From Campylorhamphus procurvoides (lineage: Eukaryota > Chordata > Aves > Passeriformes > Dendrocolaptidae): a stretch of 64,000 bases of DNA. Under the pieces are notes generated by a model that saw nothing but the letters and a program-made list of their open reading frames with translations, was not told the origin of the DNA and searched no databases. How positions within the stretch are numbered: position 1 is the first letter of the stretch; the number at the start of each line of letters is the position of its first letter. This document shows positions 27,101-42,100 of this stretch, piece by piece. The stretch spans positions 186,001-250,000 of the forward strand of contig WBMV01008571.1 of assembly GCA_013396655.1 (NCBI GenBank), read 5' to 3'. Both the position numbers and the translations under genes were made by a program.

Positions 27101-30100
27101 TACAGCCTTTCTCTTATCCATAGAAGAAACTCTCTCTTTGGTAAAGATGAGGCTTTCGTAATCCACTTGCTGACAAGAAAAACAGCAATGGAAGTAAGCA
27201 CACATGCCTTTTTCCTTATTTATTTTTAGGATGCCATAGAATTTTGTTTCAGCTCTCACTGGATGGGTCTGAACATTGGAAAGATACAGACGAGCAATAT
27301 GATGCCTGCTGTAACCAAACAAGCATTGATGTTTAGTGTGGGGATGCTGGAAGAATGTTATATAAAAGAAGTCACATTAACTGCCAAAGTTCAATTCCCC
27401 AGCATTTTACAGGTCTTTTAAATATCACAGCTAATTATATCCAACAGCCAGATTTTCCGAGACAACCATAAAAATACAACAGATGTCACAGTTTAACTAT
27501 ATGGGTTCTTAAAGTTTCTTTCACTTTGAACTTCATGGGTTCAAATTTTAAGTGTAGATTGCCCACAAACAAGAAACTACTCTTCATTGGGAGTCGTATC
27601 CTGCAAGGTATTGAGTGCCTCTGCAAACTTCAATCATCTGGGAGCAGCCAGTAAAAGAGAGGGGAAACACAACTGTAGTGTCAGACCCTGAGAATGGTAG
27701 TGCAACGCAGACTGCCAGACTGAAACAGTGTCCAAGACAGTACTTTCCTACAAACAAAGTAAACAGGCTTTAGAACAGCCTGAGAAGCCAAGAAATAGAG
27801 AAACCCCTTCCCTCAAAACATGTACTTGCCATTCAATGTTTTCCTCATTTGCCATCCAACAGATGGCTATGTTGCCATTCAACATTTTATTCAAAATGTC
27901 ATCTGACATTTTGCTCCTATTGAGCAAAAAGTCACATGGCCTTAAAGGCATTTGTGAGTCACTGAAGTTAAGAAGACCATGTAGTCCAGTTGCTTGGAGG
28001 ACAAACATTTGCTAGTGAAAAAGAAGGAAAAGGAGGGAGGTGAAAGGGGAGAAATCCTCTTTCCTCCAGGACAATAGTTCTGGATTAGTAATGGAAGTAA
28101 GAGAGAAATCTGCATTGCTAGTCATCCTCTCTCTGGAAAAAAGAAAAATCTGTGTTCTCATTTTGCATACTCAAATGCAGAGCCTGCACTGACTTTTTGG
28201 ATTAGCAGATTGTAGCATCACTATACGCACTTCTCAATTAGCCTCCAAATGATTTCCCAGGTCCCAAGGAACCAGAGCAGAGTTATCATCGGTGCCCAGC
28301 ACTAAGACAGCATTTCAGCACTCTAAATATCTAATAGGAAAAATGACAAATAATTATACTAAGAACTGTACTTATTCTTAGTCTTGCTAAAATAAACAAT
28401 GCTACATGCTATCCTAACATAATACAAATAATTTGCATTTCCTATTTTATTCTGGTGCCATTTTCCCTTCTTCTGAATGATCACGAGTTCAGGTTGAAAG
28501 GAGGGAAAAGAATCTTGTAAAATGCTAAATCTACAGGAACCAAGGTTGCTTAGTGCTCCACAGAGTGCAGACAAATGACAATAAAACCAATAGACTCAAG
28601 GGAAAAAAACTAAGTTGTTCTTCAGTCCTTACCCAGACAATCTTACTGGTATATATTGGATTTTCAACACCCAAAGGTTGAACAAAGGCATAAAAGGGTT
28701 TGCTCCTGAAAAGTCATAGAACTTCCAGTGTAACAACCAATACTATTCTCTTAACACTGCTCCTACCATTATGCCTATGAACCTCACTCACAGACAAACC
28801 CACTGGGCTAAACCGTATCCACAGACAGGAGAAGGAGTTCCCATATCAAAAAATGGACACACCAAATGAATACAAACTAAAGAGAGGAAAGCAATGAGAA
28901 CACACTGTCTCTATTGTCAGGCTTTCACAATCCTGGCTTGACCACTGTAGGTACCAGTGCACAAGGAGAGCTTAAAGGCAGGTTTTGATGAGGGCAACAA
29001 ATGTTTATGGAGAGCTCCTCCCAAACATCAGAGCCAGCATGAGTCCGAACACCAACATTGGCACAACTAAGTCCAGCCTAAGTGGACAGCAATCCTGACA
29101 TCTCAATAATGAACAAGAGAGAAAAGGTGAGTGGTAGTAGGCTTGGATACACCGCCAAAGGGAAGATTAGAAATGTAACATTTAGCCAAATGGCCAGCGC
29201 ATGGAGAAACACCAAGAGAGAAGTGACAAAGCCAAAGAGACAGAACCCAGGTTTAGGCCCAGATATGTCTTTTTTGGTCACATCCAGGCTGAGCAAAAGT
29301 CATTCTGCTTACAAACCTTGCTCACAGGTAGAAGGGCAGTGCCCTGGAACAGGGATCAAACCCAAAACAGGATACACACTGAAGAGCTTGCACGGAAAGA
29401 TTAAAAGATCCACATAAAACCAGATCAGCCTGAGTTAGTGAGGACTTGTATCCCTGACACGATGACCAAAACTGCAGTTCAGACAGAAGATGATGAGTGC
29501 AGAGGTAAGTCTGTGAAAGCAGAAAAGTCATTATTTATGGAACACATTACTTTTTGGCTACATGCAGATATAAAAGAGAAAGAAGGAGAGAGAGCTGACA
29601 AGTATGGGACTTCCCCCAGAAAGCAGTGTGTGGTAGAAGAATAACCCACTTAAACACTACCTTGTAACTAAAGAACAGTAGAAATCTTCACAGTAGATGT
29701 AGATGTGCCCGAGAAACAGTGGTTCCACACAACCAAAAAGCACTAACTCAGAAACAAACAAGGTTTGAAACATTTTTCTTTCCTTTATGATTCACCAGTG
29801 CAGATGGTGTCCTGAAATTACATGTAACACTTTGAAAATTGCTCTTAGAACTTACCAGCTTTGACCACAGCATCCTTCCCAAGAAAAAAAAGACCAATAG
29901 ATTAAGAAGCTGAACCTAGCGACCTTTTCCCTGGCTATGTTCCCAGCCAGCAGGAAAGAGAAGATGGTCACAGAGCTGCCATCACCAATGCTCTGTGCCC
30001 CTCAATAGCAAGGCATCCCTGCAGAGACAGCAGGCTGCATCTACCCTGCACCACCAGCATCCTGAGAGTCCAGACCAACCTCTGCACAGCAGGCTCATTC

Positions 30101-31664
30101 TGAACACCTCCAAAACACCTGGGCATCCAAAGCCAGACACAACCACATCGGTAGAGAAAGAGAAATGCACGAAGTTAAGTGAATAAATGAAAAATTAAGT
30201 TCAAATTCATACTATAACTGATGTGAATGCTATTACAGTGAGTTGTGTGTTTTATTTGATCATTATTATTTCACAGTATCAGGGTACTCCACACAACACA
30301 TAGCAATATAAATTACTTTCAGGTGAGATTTGTGAGTTTTTCCTCATTTCACTTGTTTTACAAAAAATGAAGTTTTAAAGCAAATCAGCTCGTGACACTC
30401 CTAAAAACATATCCACAAAGGCATTCTTAAGATAACCAAGAGTTAAAAAAACCCAATTAAGCAATTATGAAAGAGTAGCACTCATAGTTATCTGAAAGGC
30501 CATATGCTAATCACCAGCTGAAATCAACAAAGAACTTTGTCACACACATATTTTCAGCACATTGCAACACCAGGTGCCTAGAAAGCTGTTCCTCCAAGGC
30601 TGCACAATCCCTCAGCTTTCACTGGAGTGATAGTTATAAATTTTTCACTCAGACATGGTCCTTAGCCACATATGCTCATAATATTTTAATAGTGAAATTT
30701 AACTAAATATTTTCACAATTTCAAACTTAGTAAGGATTAACTACTTAATCAGTTTCTTACTCAATATTTCTAAATTTGGAATTTCTTTCTGAGTTTGGAA
30801 ACCCGAATCACTGAATACTCCCACTTAACATTTAAGAATTTTTTCCCACATATATATATTACATATTATAAAACATACAAGAAACAACCTTGTGCTCAGC
30901 AGAAAAGAACAGCTTGTCTAACAACAGCGAAGGAAAAAACCTACACTGCCCAGGCTAGATGCTATGAAAATGTGTATTCTAAGTGGGTAGACTAACTGCT
31001 TTCACAATTATGTGCAAGCACTTGCTCTAAGTGGACAAACAGGATGTTGCTCAAAACACTTTTCTCATCTAACTCTACTCACCACTCAAGCAGTGAATAG
31101 GAGGTTTTCTACAGATCTGTTTTTGTCTCTTTATCTAATATCCTGCAGGGGAAATAAGCTTTCTATTTTCTTCAGAGTACAGCCACAGTGAAGAGATTTC
31201 AAGATATATCTCATGAAGGGATCTCACAGAGGCATGAGAGCCTTGAAGCTATCTATATTTATGCATCAACATTGTATTTCAGTAAATGTAAAGACTCTTC
31301 TTTTTTCCTCCATGATAGATATGGATTCACTGCTTGGATTCAGTCATCTTATTTAGTTTCTTTTACTGTTACAAAGCTTGCTATTCCAGAAGGATGATGT
31401 CTTGACTATTTTTGCTGATAACGGTATGCAATTCTGTAATTTTCGGGTTCTTATACGGTACTCACACATCTAATGTCCAGATACCATAAAGTAACACACT
31501 GAGTAAAGGCATGTTGGTTACTATCACATGCTGGTTTTTATTTCCTTCACTTTCTAGGGAAAAGGACCATGCAGAGTCCTCCAAGTGTAGGAAGGAAAGA
31601 GTATTGCTTGCAAATCAGCTGATGCAGACTAATATGCATTTATTTTATAGCAGGTAACAGGAAC
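24101..31664. other. Non-coding unique sequence
   Basis: Many short frames, the longest 149 codons (26873-27322, minus), with no domain. A 74-codon minus frame at 25965-26189 starts with a hydrophobic segment and is listed as a weak observation. No CR1 or SINE was recognised over about 7.5 kb. Confidence 0.5.
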
Positions 31665-31935
31665 AGAATCACAAAAAAATACAGTGGGAAACAACCTCAA
31701 GAAATTATATAACCCATATTCTGCCCCAGGGAAGAATCACCTGTACTTTGACCTTTCTGACAAATTCTAGTAAGTCTTTATTGTCTTCCAATGGCCCCCA
31801 CTGCCTCTTCATGCAATATCTCAGTTTGTTCCATTTTCTTGTATCTAGTACCTGTCATAAATCTCTCCTGTTGAAAATTAAGCTCACTCCTTTAGAGAAG
31901 AGATTAATCCCTTCTTGTTTTATGTGTCATTATTT
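31665..31935 (-). mobile_element. Old CR1 LINE 3' fragment
   Basis: The antisense 3' end is recognisable as ACAGAATCAC (31671-31680) followed by GGGAAACAACCTCAAGA. Next come blocks aligning to the older CR1 tail: TTATTGTCTTCCAATGG, then a CCACTGCCTCTTC stretch, then ATAAATCTCTCCTGTTGAAAATTAAGC (about 31857-31883). It is heavily diverged, and the call rests on block order rather than long exact matches. Confidence 0.6.
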
Positions 31936-34070
31936 CTTCACTACATGAATGGCTCATACTCTCCCATCATCACTTGCTCAACAAATGTCTGGATAGTTCT
32001 GATTCCCCCAGATTCCCTTTCCACCAACCTTATGCTTCATTGAATTCTCTTCATTTTTCAAAAAGCCCCACGAATCTTCATCTATCTGATCTTCCTGATG
32101 GGTTAAGCTGGAGAAGGTCTTCATCACAAAGTTTTCTCTATTCTTCTCCGTTTCCATACCCATGAGCCTAACTCATATTTGAGATTTCAAAGCAAGCATA
32201 CTGTTGATAAAAGGGGAAAATCTACTTCTGTATTTACATCTCAGTTCTCTGAGCAAGTAATACTCCCTTTTACCTCAAATCACATATAGTCCTCCAAACA
32301 GGTAAGCCATACGGTTTATCACATATCAAAACTTCCGGTTCCTTTTATTTATTCCCTCATTTCAGTCTATTCTTCATCTAAGAGACCATTTGTTCTAGGC
32401 TTTATTCCTAGCACATGTCATACTGATAGAAATTTTCCCTTGGGATGTTCAAAATTCCATCTTTTAAAGAGCTTTAATTTTATGTGACTCCATTCAGAGA
32501 ATGGAAAAGGTTTAAAAATTCTGCCTTGATATAACATACTCACCTCCAGTTCATCTTACATAAACAGAAAGTTATAAAAAGTCTAATTTTCACACCGTAT
32601 TTTTTGTCTGCATGTTCAATGCCATTATAATGTTAACATTATAATGCTGTTGAAAGGCAATTGTTGACAGCAATGGGCTAAGTGGAAACATTAACGTGAC
32701 AGTTTATTAATGAATTCCATCTCACAAACCCTAACGTAACAAAAGGAAGCATAAATAAATAAATGCCTGATCTGTTAAAGTACTATATGGCCTTCACACT
32801 GAGACATAGGCCCACTTTAAATTTCTTGGCAATTTTAAGTTCAGGCTGCTAACACTTTGGAGGATAATATACTAGCTAAAAGCATTAATGGTTTAAGGTT
32901 GGTTTGTGCTTACATTTAATTTTCAGTGAAGTTCATTACTATTGAAAAGCACTGGATCAATAGTGCTGTTTTTGAGCATATTTACCTTAGACTTTTCCTC
33001 ATGGTCTTATCCACATGAAACAGAATTCAGCTTAGTACTTAGTTAGGCCTTGGTGGTTTCTCAACTTCTGAGGACCAACACTAATTAAAAAAAAAATAAG
33101 ATACTAGGCATGAGATAGTTTGTTAACTACAGGGAAGGCTCAAAAATAATTTCCCAGCTTTAAGCTGGCAATATTTACAGCACTGTGCCCCCCTGCCCCA
33201 ATGACCCATCCTCACTCCCATGCTGTCCCTTCCCTTGTGCTGATGGACAAGGCTGTGTCTGCATGTGGGGAACCAGAGGGGAGAACTGGGTTAAACCAAA
33301 CCCGAACATCACACTTGCACTGCCACAAGGCAAAGGGCTGTAAGGGAAGGAGTGATGAGGAGGGGGCCAGCTCTTTCCTTCAGTAGCTGTGCTGGCTTCC
33401 TCCCTGGTTAAAGCACTCATGAAAACCTCATGTTCCTTTACTGCCTAAAATCAGACAGGATGAATCCAGATCTCTCTCATTTTTTTCTCTCTTGTACATA
33501 CAACAGACTGAAGGAGAGCTCTACTGTTCAGTTTGGACAACATTTTTGCATGGGGTGAAAGAGAACTGAGCGAGATAAAGTCTGTCACATTCCTTGTCCT
33601 AATCACACACAGATGTTCCATATTAAAAACTAATATTTACTGAAATACTTTCAAAGTTGCATCAGAACTCCTCAGAGCGCGTTAAAAATAAGCACATGCA
33701 AAATATTACATTTAGCTGGGAGCCAGATTTCTTCACCAAAACTACAGACAACTACACAACTGTTTCTCTGCTAATACGGTGAGCCAAATCAATCCCCTTC
33801 ATCTAAACACCTCTGAACTCTGGGACTGGTTTTATCTAAGACTGTGTTTGGCCAAATGATTGTTACCCTCCAGTGAGTACATGACCACATACAAAAAGTT
33901 CACAGCATGATCAGTTTATTACATGAAGAAATGTAATAAACTGTGATTTAAATTTAATAGTCCCAGACAAATTTGCCTGTTTGTTCAACAGAGTGAACTT
34001 TCAACCTCCACTCGTTTACACAGATTCAAGATTCCTACACTCACACAGAAATCAAATTGCTCAGCAATTA
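31936..34070. other. Non-coding, with a palindrome
   Basis: AT-rich, with the perfect palindrome at 32623-32646 and a slightly GC-richer patch at 33180-33420. No frame above 81 codons and no gene signal. Confidence 0.55.
32623..32646. repeat. 24-bp perfect palindrome
   Basis: CATTATAATGTT and its exact complement AACATTATAATG meet at a central GTTAAC with no spacer. Flanking bases do not extend the symmetry. No transposon body was recognised around it. Confidence 0.97.
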
Positions 34071-34288
34071 ATAGAATCACAGAATAATTTGAGTTGAAAG
34101 GGACCTTAAAGATCATCTAGTTGCAATCCCCCTGCCATCAGCAGAGACACTTTCCATTAGACCAAGTTGCTCAAAGCTCCATCCAACCTGGCCTTGAACA
34201 CTTCCAAGGATGTGTATCCACAATTTCTCTGGGAAACCTTTTCCAATGCCTCACCACCCTCATAAGAAATATTTGTTTCCCCTAATAA
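34071..34288 (-). mobile_element. CR1 LINE 3' fragment
   Basis: ATAGAATCACAGAATAATTT, then GTTGAAAGGGACCTTAAAGATC, is the reversed 3' end of a bird CR1. It continues through CCATCAGCAGAGACACTTTCC, TTGCTCAAAGCTCCATCCAACCTGGCCTTGAACACTTCCA and CTTTTCCAATGCCTCACCACCCTCA before breaking off. A short AAC/AAT triplet run follows (34296-34315). Confidence 0.92.
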
Positions 34289-37200
34289 TGATAAGTAACA
34301 ACAACAATAATAATGCAGCACATGTGTTTCTGATAAGACTGAGATAAATAGGATGGCTTCAAATTCCTATTTGATTAAGAGACCATCATATGACAAATCC
34401 AGCAGAATCAAGTATCTGTCTGAAACCGAGGGAAAGCACTTGATTTACAGCACTAAATGGATGTCTGCCATGATTTTCACACACTTTGCTATCTTGGCTG
34501 ACCTCTCACAGATGTATTTTCTGCACACCAACAGATTTCACATGTTTTTAAATACAGTGACAAGCGGGAATTTATAAATAATTTATCTCCACTGAAATAT
34601 AACTGCCATGTCTGAGCAGTTCCGGCTCCAGGCTTGATCTGCAGCAAAAGCCAGACATCTCAAGTTTATAGCAGCTCTCCCCATTCTGGAGCTATGCTAT
34701 TAAAATGACTCCACTTGTATTCAAGCTGCCCAGACATGGAGCGCTCAAGTTAATGGTACCTAAATAGAAGTATGAAATATTGCCTCTTGTCAGGAGGAGT
34801 TACAGTCATGCATGACTAATTTAGGTAGCTAAAAGTGTACAAAGTACATCAGAAAAAGTGTGGACGTGAACGCTTTGTTTCAAAAAACAAAGATCAGCTT
34901 GTCAGATTTGTGTTGGTTTTGTCAATTTGTCTTCAACATCATTCATGGCCATCACATGGGAATGTCAACAGCATCCATGGACTGGAATAACACTCCACTC
35001 CTGCAACCTAGGCCATGTCCCCTGCACTACTTACACAGTATTTTAGGGACTACTAATTTTCTGTTTGGGTGCAAATTATAAAAGTCAAGCTTGGTGGAAA
35101 TCTTTCTATTCCTTCTTGCTTCTCAAATTGTCTGAACTGTTATCCTGGATCAGAAATCATAGGAAAATCAGGATTTGCTCTAGACCCCGGTTCTAGTCTT
35201 CAGCATGAAAAAAGAGAAGTAAATGAACATAGAGGGGAATTTTCACAGAAGCAAGTACACATTTGATGTGCTTGGTGTTTTCACCATCTCCCCTAAGCTA
35301 TTTTCATTTTTCTTCTGAAGTCTTTTTTCTATGTTTCCTGAGTACCTACAGTAAAGACACTGTATGCTACTTGTGACACATCAAAGGGTCTGATCTGAAA
35401 CCACCAGTCACAGACTGATGATAAAAACCTCTTTCTGTGCACATACACACACACACTTTGCTTTGAAAATCACCAGAAACCTCCACGTTCTGCCTGATTA
35501 CAACCATAAGGCAACATCTGAGACAGTAACTGAGGCCAGACTCCCTCAGAATCAACAGATTTGCAAATATAAAAGTGTTCCATCTTTCTCCCCTGTAAAA
35601 TACATGTCATAGCTCAAAATCCTAAATCATGCCCCATCAAACAGCCATGTGAGATAAAATTTCTCAGTATGCATGAAAAATTTTATCATCTTCACTATCC
35701 TGGGTGCTCAGAGCAACTTTCTAAACTGTAAATATTCCATGTAGTCACCCACACACAAGTGATTTATAACTGTCCTAAAAGTTTTTAAAGCACTTAGACA
35801 AAAGTTAAAGCAGCCACCAAGGTACCTTCACCCACAAGAGCCTGGTATTCTGTGGGTGTGAGAAGCACAGAAGACAGCCAAGATCTTCTGGCACAGAAAA
35901 AGGGAGTCCTGTTACTCTCTTCACTAAAATGTACAGTTCTTGCAATGAGAGATGGGAAAGTCCAAGCCATCTCCCAGTCTAACAAGAAGGTTCATTCCCC
36001 TGGACTTATCCACCCTTCTGTTTCCAATTACTCAAGAGATGTATGCTTCTACCTCATGTCCTGGGAAAGAAACTGTTGGTATAATGAATCTCACAGCTAC
36101 ACACGTTTCCTACTTGCTCAATCAAAATTATCACTTCCTCCATCTCATTCCATTACTCCTGAACACCACACTCAGAGTATCCTTCTATGAGGAGTTTTGC
36201 ACTCCCCTCCTATGCCTTCTAAACATTATATTTGCAGTTCCTAATGAATCACATGGTTCTTCTCCACTGTTATTGTTGTACTTTGGCCATTTTAGGCTCC
36301 CATTGCTATTAGCAATTATCTCATCTCCCAATCCAACTAGGTGAAACAAGGGTAGAGAAAACTCCATTATGAAAAAGTAGAAAGAGAAATCCCAGGTTGC
36401 TGCTCCACGAACAGGATAAATTATTCTGCCTTCTGAGAACGTTGTAATGAAAGGAGATTACATTATTCTAAGCCCTAGAAAAATCCTAGTGATTTCTCCC
36501 TCTTGTGGTTCCAGAAAGAACCATAATATAGGGGGCAACTTTGTGTTGGTAGGGCTAGTGGTCTTCTTGCTTTTAATGTGCCCCTTGTCATGGATATGTA
36601 CGAGTCAAGGAAATGCATGCTGGAGCAGGAAGCAAGGTGGTCTGTAAGAATTATGCAAAAGATCAGGATCATTGTCAGATGGATAGTTAGAATAGACCTG
36701 TGAAATCCAGGGCAAGGCCAGACACAAGGAGTGAGTTACAAAACACACACTCTTCCACACTTGCAGGCTAGCAGGGTTCACTCTGAGCACTGTCTTTCCT
36801 GTGGAGAACTGGGACAACTCCGGATGATACATGAATGCCCAAATGCTAGAGCACACAAAAGCACCTACTCTACTGAGCAAAGGACAGCTCCCGTGGTGCA
36901 GCCGTGTGCCTGGCTGAGTGCAGTTAAGTGCTTGCTAATACCCTATGCATGCACTGGGAACTGTAATGGCTCTTTGTGAGACGTTTTCCAGATACTGCCT
37001 GACTCTTCCAGAGAGTCGGCAGTTCTCATTAACATTTTAATAAATTGGGTCAATAATTGCAGCAAAAGCCCCAGTGCCCTGACATAGTGCTAAGCTGAAA
37101 AAGGACAGGGAACAGCACTTGACTGGAGTGCATCCCAGTGCTACACAGGGCCACCTCTGCACTTGTAACTCTGGTCAAACTCAGTCTGAAAGTCATAGAT

Positions 37201-39096
37201 TTTGAGACATCCCATGACAGTCAGAGCTGCCCTTCACTGGGGACAGGAATGTTTCATGGTCTGCTCCAAGCAGTCAGCCAGTGACTGAGCTGCTCCAAGG
37301 AAAGGGCTGCAGTCAGGCAAAGGCAGGCAGAAATCCCAGGAGCATGTCTACAGCATGTCTACACAACAGGCAGCTCTCAAAAAGGTTCAACAAGCAAATG
37401 TGCAGGTAGGCACAAGGGTCTGCAAGGGCAAGGTCATGTTGTGCTCTGATCCACCAATGCATTGTTTGTTGCCTGCAATGGGCCCCAAGCCAAAAAGACA
37501 GGCTCTAAATTCCATGTTTATATTGAGACAAACCAAACAAGGTAACTGAACATGATAAATTCTTTGCAAACCTTTTCTTCTGTAGGAGATAGACATAGCA
37601 TACGTGCATTTTGAAACAAAAAAGTTCTTGCTACTCACGTAAATCAAACCTTTTCTCCTTCTTTACACAGGATCTTTCAAAGGAGTCCCAGTGCAGGTGA
37701 AATGTCAGATGCTTTTACAATACAAAAGATAACATCAAAATTGGCTATGAACCTACTTGTAACTATTTGCCCTATGCAACGTTTCTCCTAACGGCTGTAT
37801 TTTGCCTTGCTGGCCTGGTAAATTATCATGGACAGTCTCCTCTATTTATGTGTCTTCTCCCCTAAATGGTTGCTGAAAAGGGATCCTGAGGAAAGGAGAA
37901 GCTTTAGGTGTTCAGCACACATGAAAGATTGTCTGTACCAAATAACACCTCTTCCACAGAGATACTCTTCTTTTTCTTGAGGGAACAATAAAAATAAGTG
38001 CAATCAAATCTGATGTCAGTATGACTAGCTAAGTGGGAAAATTATATAAGCTTATAAACACTACTGCATACCATAGAATAAGAACATTTTTCTTCTTTTC
38101 TAATATGGGTAAGTGTTTAAACTTTTTTAAAAAATCTATTCTTCATATGCAAATCTCTGTCAGTAGTTTGCTTCTTCCATTTCCTCTTATTTTCAGGTTT
38201 AAATAACTCTGTAAGAAAAATAACTGTTGGTGGGACTTTTCAAGATAGAGTAATCCAGTTTTACGGGATGCTACTCTGAAAGTTTATAAAGGAGTGGTCA
38301 TGTCTGACCACTTAGACATGCTAAAAACTGAGATTTAGACTTGTACCTTCAAGGCCCACTATCAAACTACAAAGCAGTTTATACTATTGCTCTGACTATC
38401 AAACATCTCCCCTCTGAATAGTTCAGATTGCAAAAATGGCAAGATTTCCATTCATAGTTCACTGTAAATGGGAGCAGAGTTCAAACTGTTTGAAGCAACA
38501 ACCAAAGAACCTCACAAAGAACATCTCTCTGACCAAAAATATTGCTTTTCCAAGTGTTACTTTTCTGTAGTGCAAAATACTTCAGAAAGAGTAGCAGCAA
38601 TAGTGGCATCTCAAAAGGTAACTCCTCTTGTCAGGTAAACATTTAAAAAAAAAATTCACGTTGTCCAACATGCTGAGCATTTTTCTTGCCAGAGGAAAAT
38701 TTCTTTGCTTTAAAGCATCTGATGATGTCTGTTCTTCTTTGGTTTTCTGACACCTGCTCTGACATTCCAGTACCTTGTACTTTGCAAGTGTGTGACAAAA
38801 TTAGTTTTTGACAAAAGCGAAGACATCCGTTAAAGAAATTCACTCCTTCCACCAAGGATAAAACCTACCATCTACAGCTGTGTCTCTAGTGGACTTTCAC
38901 CATCACAGACTAAGAAAAGTGCCCTCAAATGAAATTCTGACTTGAAAGTTTGAATTTAAAAGCCTATTTGTCTCTGCAACAAAAAATGGACATTCACAAA
39001 TACATACAATTTATAGAATGAATGTATAACAATTCTTGTTGCATTTTACTTTCACATAAGCTACTTACTGTGACAGGGCAAAAAGAGGAATATGGG

Positions 39097-39154
39097 TATT
39101 TTTATATATATACATATTTATATAGTGTATATATCTAGGTATATCATATGTATA
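39097..39154. repeat. AT-rich degenerate (TA)n
   Basis: Alternating TA/AT runs broken by single C or G, including TTTTTATATATATACATATT and GTATATATCTAGGTATATC. A decayed dinucleotide repeat. Confidence 0.9.
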
Positions 39155-42100
39155 AGCCCCCTGAAAATATCAATGACAAGAATAAACAACAGCTCAGCTG
39201 CTGGTGATGGAAAAGCCATGTAAAAATCAGAACAAACTAAACCAAATGTTTTCACTGCAGCAATAGCATAATTTTTTTTGTCTTGACAGTTTATCTGAAA
39301 TTGATCCTAATAGCAACTCAAACTCTGTTTTTATTTGATCACTTTTTAATGATAAGTGTTGAAAAAATGTAATGTAAAAGATGTTCATATTGATTCTTTT
39401 TGGGTCACAGCCAAACTCAGCTGCAGACTTGGCCTCCAAATATGCCAAAGTTTAGACACAGAAAAAAAACAACACTATTCATTCTAATTTTAATAAAATT
39501 ACTTCTAACTTCTATTCCACATCTGGCTTCTTCTGGGAACTGGACGAAGAAATCCTGAAATAGGCATATGCTGTACCATCCATTTATACACTTACTCAGG
39601 AAGGGAAAATACTAAACTCTGCAGTGTGCAACATGACTGTGAGTCAGAACTGCAAGTGGAACCTCAGTTTTGTACTTCCAGACCTTAAGCTATTTTAAAC
39701 TGGGGCCTTAACACTAAGTTGGCATGAGATTTTGCATTTCTAATATAAGACAAGGACTCAGAATTCAAACACAACTAACTCTATTTTCAGGAGCTGTGTA
39801 GGGAAGCAAAAGCTTTCCTGCAGCCTTGCTACTACTGCCTGCCCATATCTGTTTTCTGGGTAGCTAAGTAAGAGATGGCAGAGCTTGTTGGTAAGGATTG
39901 TTGCATACACCAGCCTTGTGGCTCGACCTGCCCTGCCCCTGCTGCTCCCTGGCACTGCTCATGGCTTTCCACAGCAGCCAAGGCTTTCCACCTGAGCTCT
40001 GACCCCAACTAATCCCATATGTGCGAAGTCTAACAGGATCTTGCCATAACAGCAACATGGCTTAGGACTCTTCATCCATTACTATTTTCCCAGGGATGCA
40101 GAGGGATGTACTTTCTCACCATGAAAGGAGAAAGAATGCAGCTCTTGCAAAAAGGCTGTCAAATCCTATAGTCACCTAAATGACCACCACACTGAGATCT
40201 AGAGCTGAAAACCTCCCTGCTGCTGTCTAGAATAGTGCATCTTAACATCTCTCTTCCTCTGCTATCCCTTAATAGCTTCCATTAAAGCGTAAGTACCTCA
40301 GAGAGCAAAGTAACTGTAAGCACGGATGATAAAAACACATTCAGCAAGAACATCTCATGACACTTCTCTCTCCCTGTTGGCATTAAGACAACCATATGTA
40401 CTGTGTTCTAAGGACTAAAAAATCATATACAAAACTCAAGCACATTATTTTCACATCTCATTTGCATAACAGATGAATAGTTTTTAAACAAAATCACATC
40501 AGTAGCCCATTACCATTCATATGAAGACACTGGGAGGACCCACTCTACAGCAGAGTAGAGGAAAAACTCTTGCTTCTCAAATATGTCTCTTTCTTGACCC
40601 CTACTTACACTAGACTGAGGGTAAAAGAGGCATGAACACAGATTCAGGAGGTCAAAGCAATCACATATCTCATGACATGGTGCAGACACTCATCTCTGTT
40701 CACTGAGATCCTTCACATCCACTGGAATGGTGTCTAGCTGACAAGGACTATGAAGAGGCAAGAATGATCTTGCAACCAGAATTGGTGCAGAACACCAAAC
40801 TTTATATCCAGGACCTGCCTTCTGAGGTATCTGTTGGCTTTACTAAAACGTGATGCATTTGTAAGGAGCTGGGAGTGTTCATGGTGCTACACAAGCTGCA
40901 GGAAAATATAAACAAATAGGAGTCAGCATAAAAGCTCTGCTGACTTGTACTGGCTGAAAATTGGCACCAAAGATTTTGTTACATAGACAACCAGAAGGAA
41001 ATTACTTCATCTAGTACCATAGGAATTGGCAAGGTTGACCTGTTTACAAAGTCTTCCTTGATCAATATTTTTCATGTTTTGGTTTATAAATTATTCGGGC
41101 CTTTCCATATTAAACTGAATTATATCTGTCATGGTTAAGACAGACATAATTCATCTCATTAGGGAGGTGCCCAAACTTATTTTCTGAGGAATTCTCCAGG
41201 CTTGCTAAGCAAAATAAGACATTTGGTGTTCTAAAAGCAGGTTACAAACAATGCCATGGTTAAAGACTTCTCATTCTTTTTTCAGACAGCCTCAGCTGAC
41301 AAGATGCCTTTTAAATCCAGTTTGCAGCTGGAACATGTAGAGATGGGGCCGAGAGCTCTGAAGTGCTCTGACAGCATGGTGACAACCTAGACTGCCTCCA
41401 GGACAGGGGTTTCTGCTCGTTTGTTCTGCTGCAATGGAGAAAGAGAGAGTTGGTTTCCCCTTACTGGCTATACTTAGAACGCTTGATACCAATACTGCTC
41501 CTGAAGTAAATCTCTCAGGGATTCCCACCCCACAGAACAGATGTGTCTGTAACCCCTCTTTCTCCCTTCTCTACTGCTGACCAACACAGGAACTCATTCT
41601 GAGCATGACTGCACTAAAATTTAGCCAGAGAAACAGCTTCTACATTGCATCAGAGAGGAGCGAAAGGCACAGGGAGACAAGACAGGCCATATCTTGGCTT
41701 AATAAAGTAGGCAGGGCATTCTCGAAGTCCACAGCACACCTTGTCTGGAATGACTTGACCACACATTCTTCCACGAAGTAAATCACGTGACTAGCTTTCA
41801 GGGCACTGTGCTTCAGAAACTAGAATGGCCTTCCATGAGTTCACAGAGAACATACATCTACAGACAGCAAAGCAAAAGACTGGGCTGGTTCATCCCTAAT
41901 CCTTACCTGGCCTCAATGCATGCCTTTGTAAGGCGTCACCGCTGGCTTTGGCAGGACCCGAACAGAACAGTAAAGAATCCAGCAACTGGTCCAAAATTCA
42001 CATCATCCTTTGGATGGGCACAGGCCAGCTGAGAGTCCTGTGGTGTCTGCATGAGAGTTTTGGAAAAAAATTCTCCATTTCAGCTAGAAGGGGCATACTC

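Noticed and set aside
37355..37420. Possible small exon ending in GCAG followed by GTAGGC
   Set aside because: A donor-like site and a short open stretch exist, but no acceptor tract or protein family was recognised and the local direct repeat (CATGTCTACA twice) explains part of the pattern.
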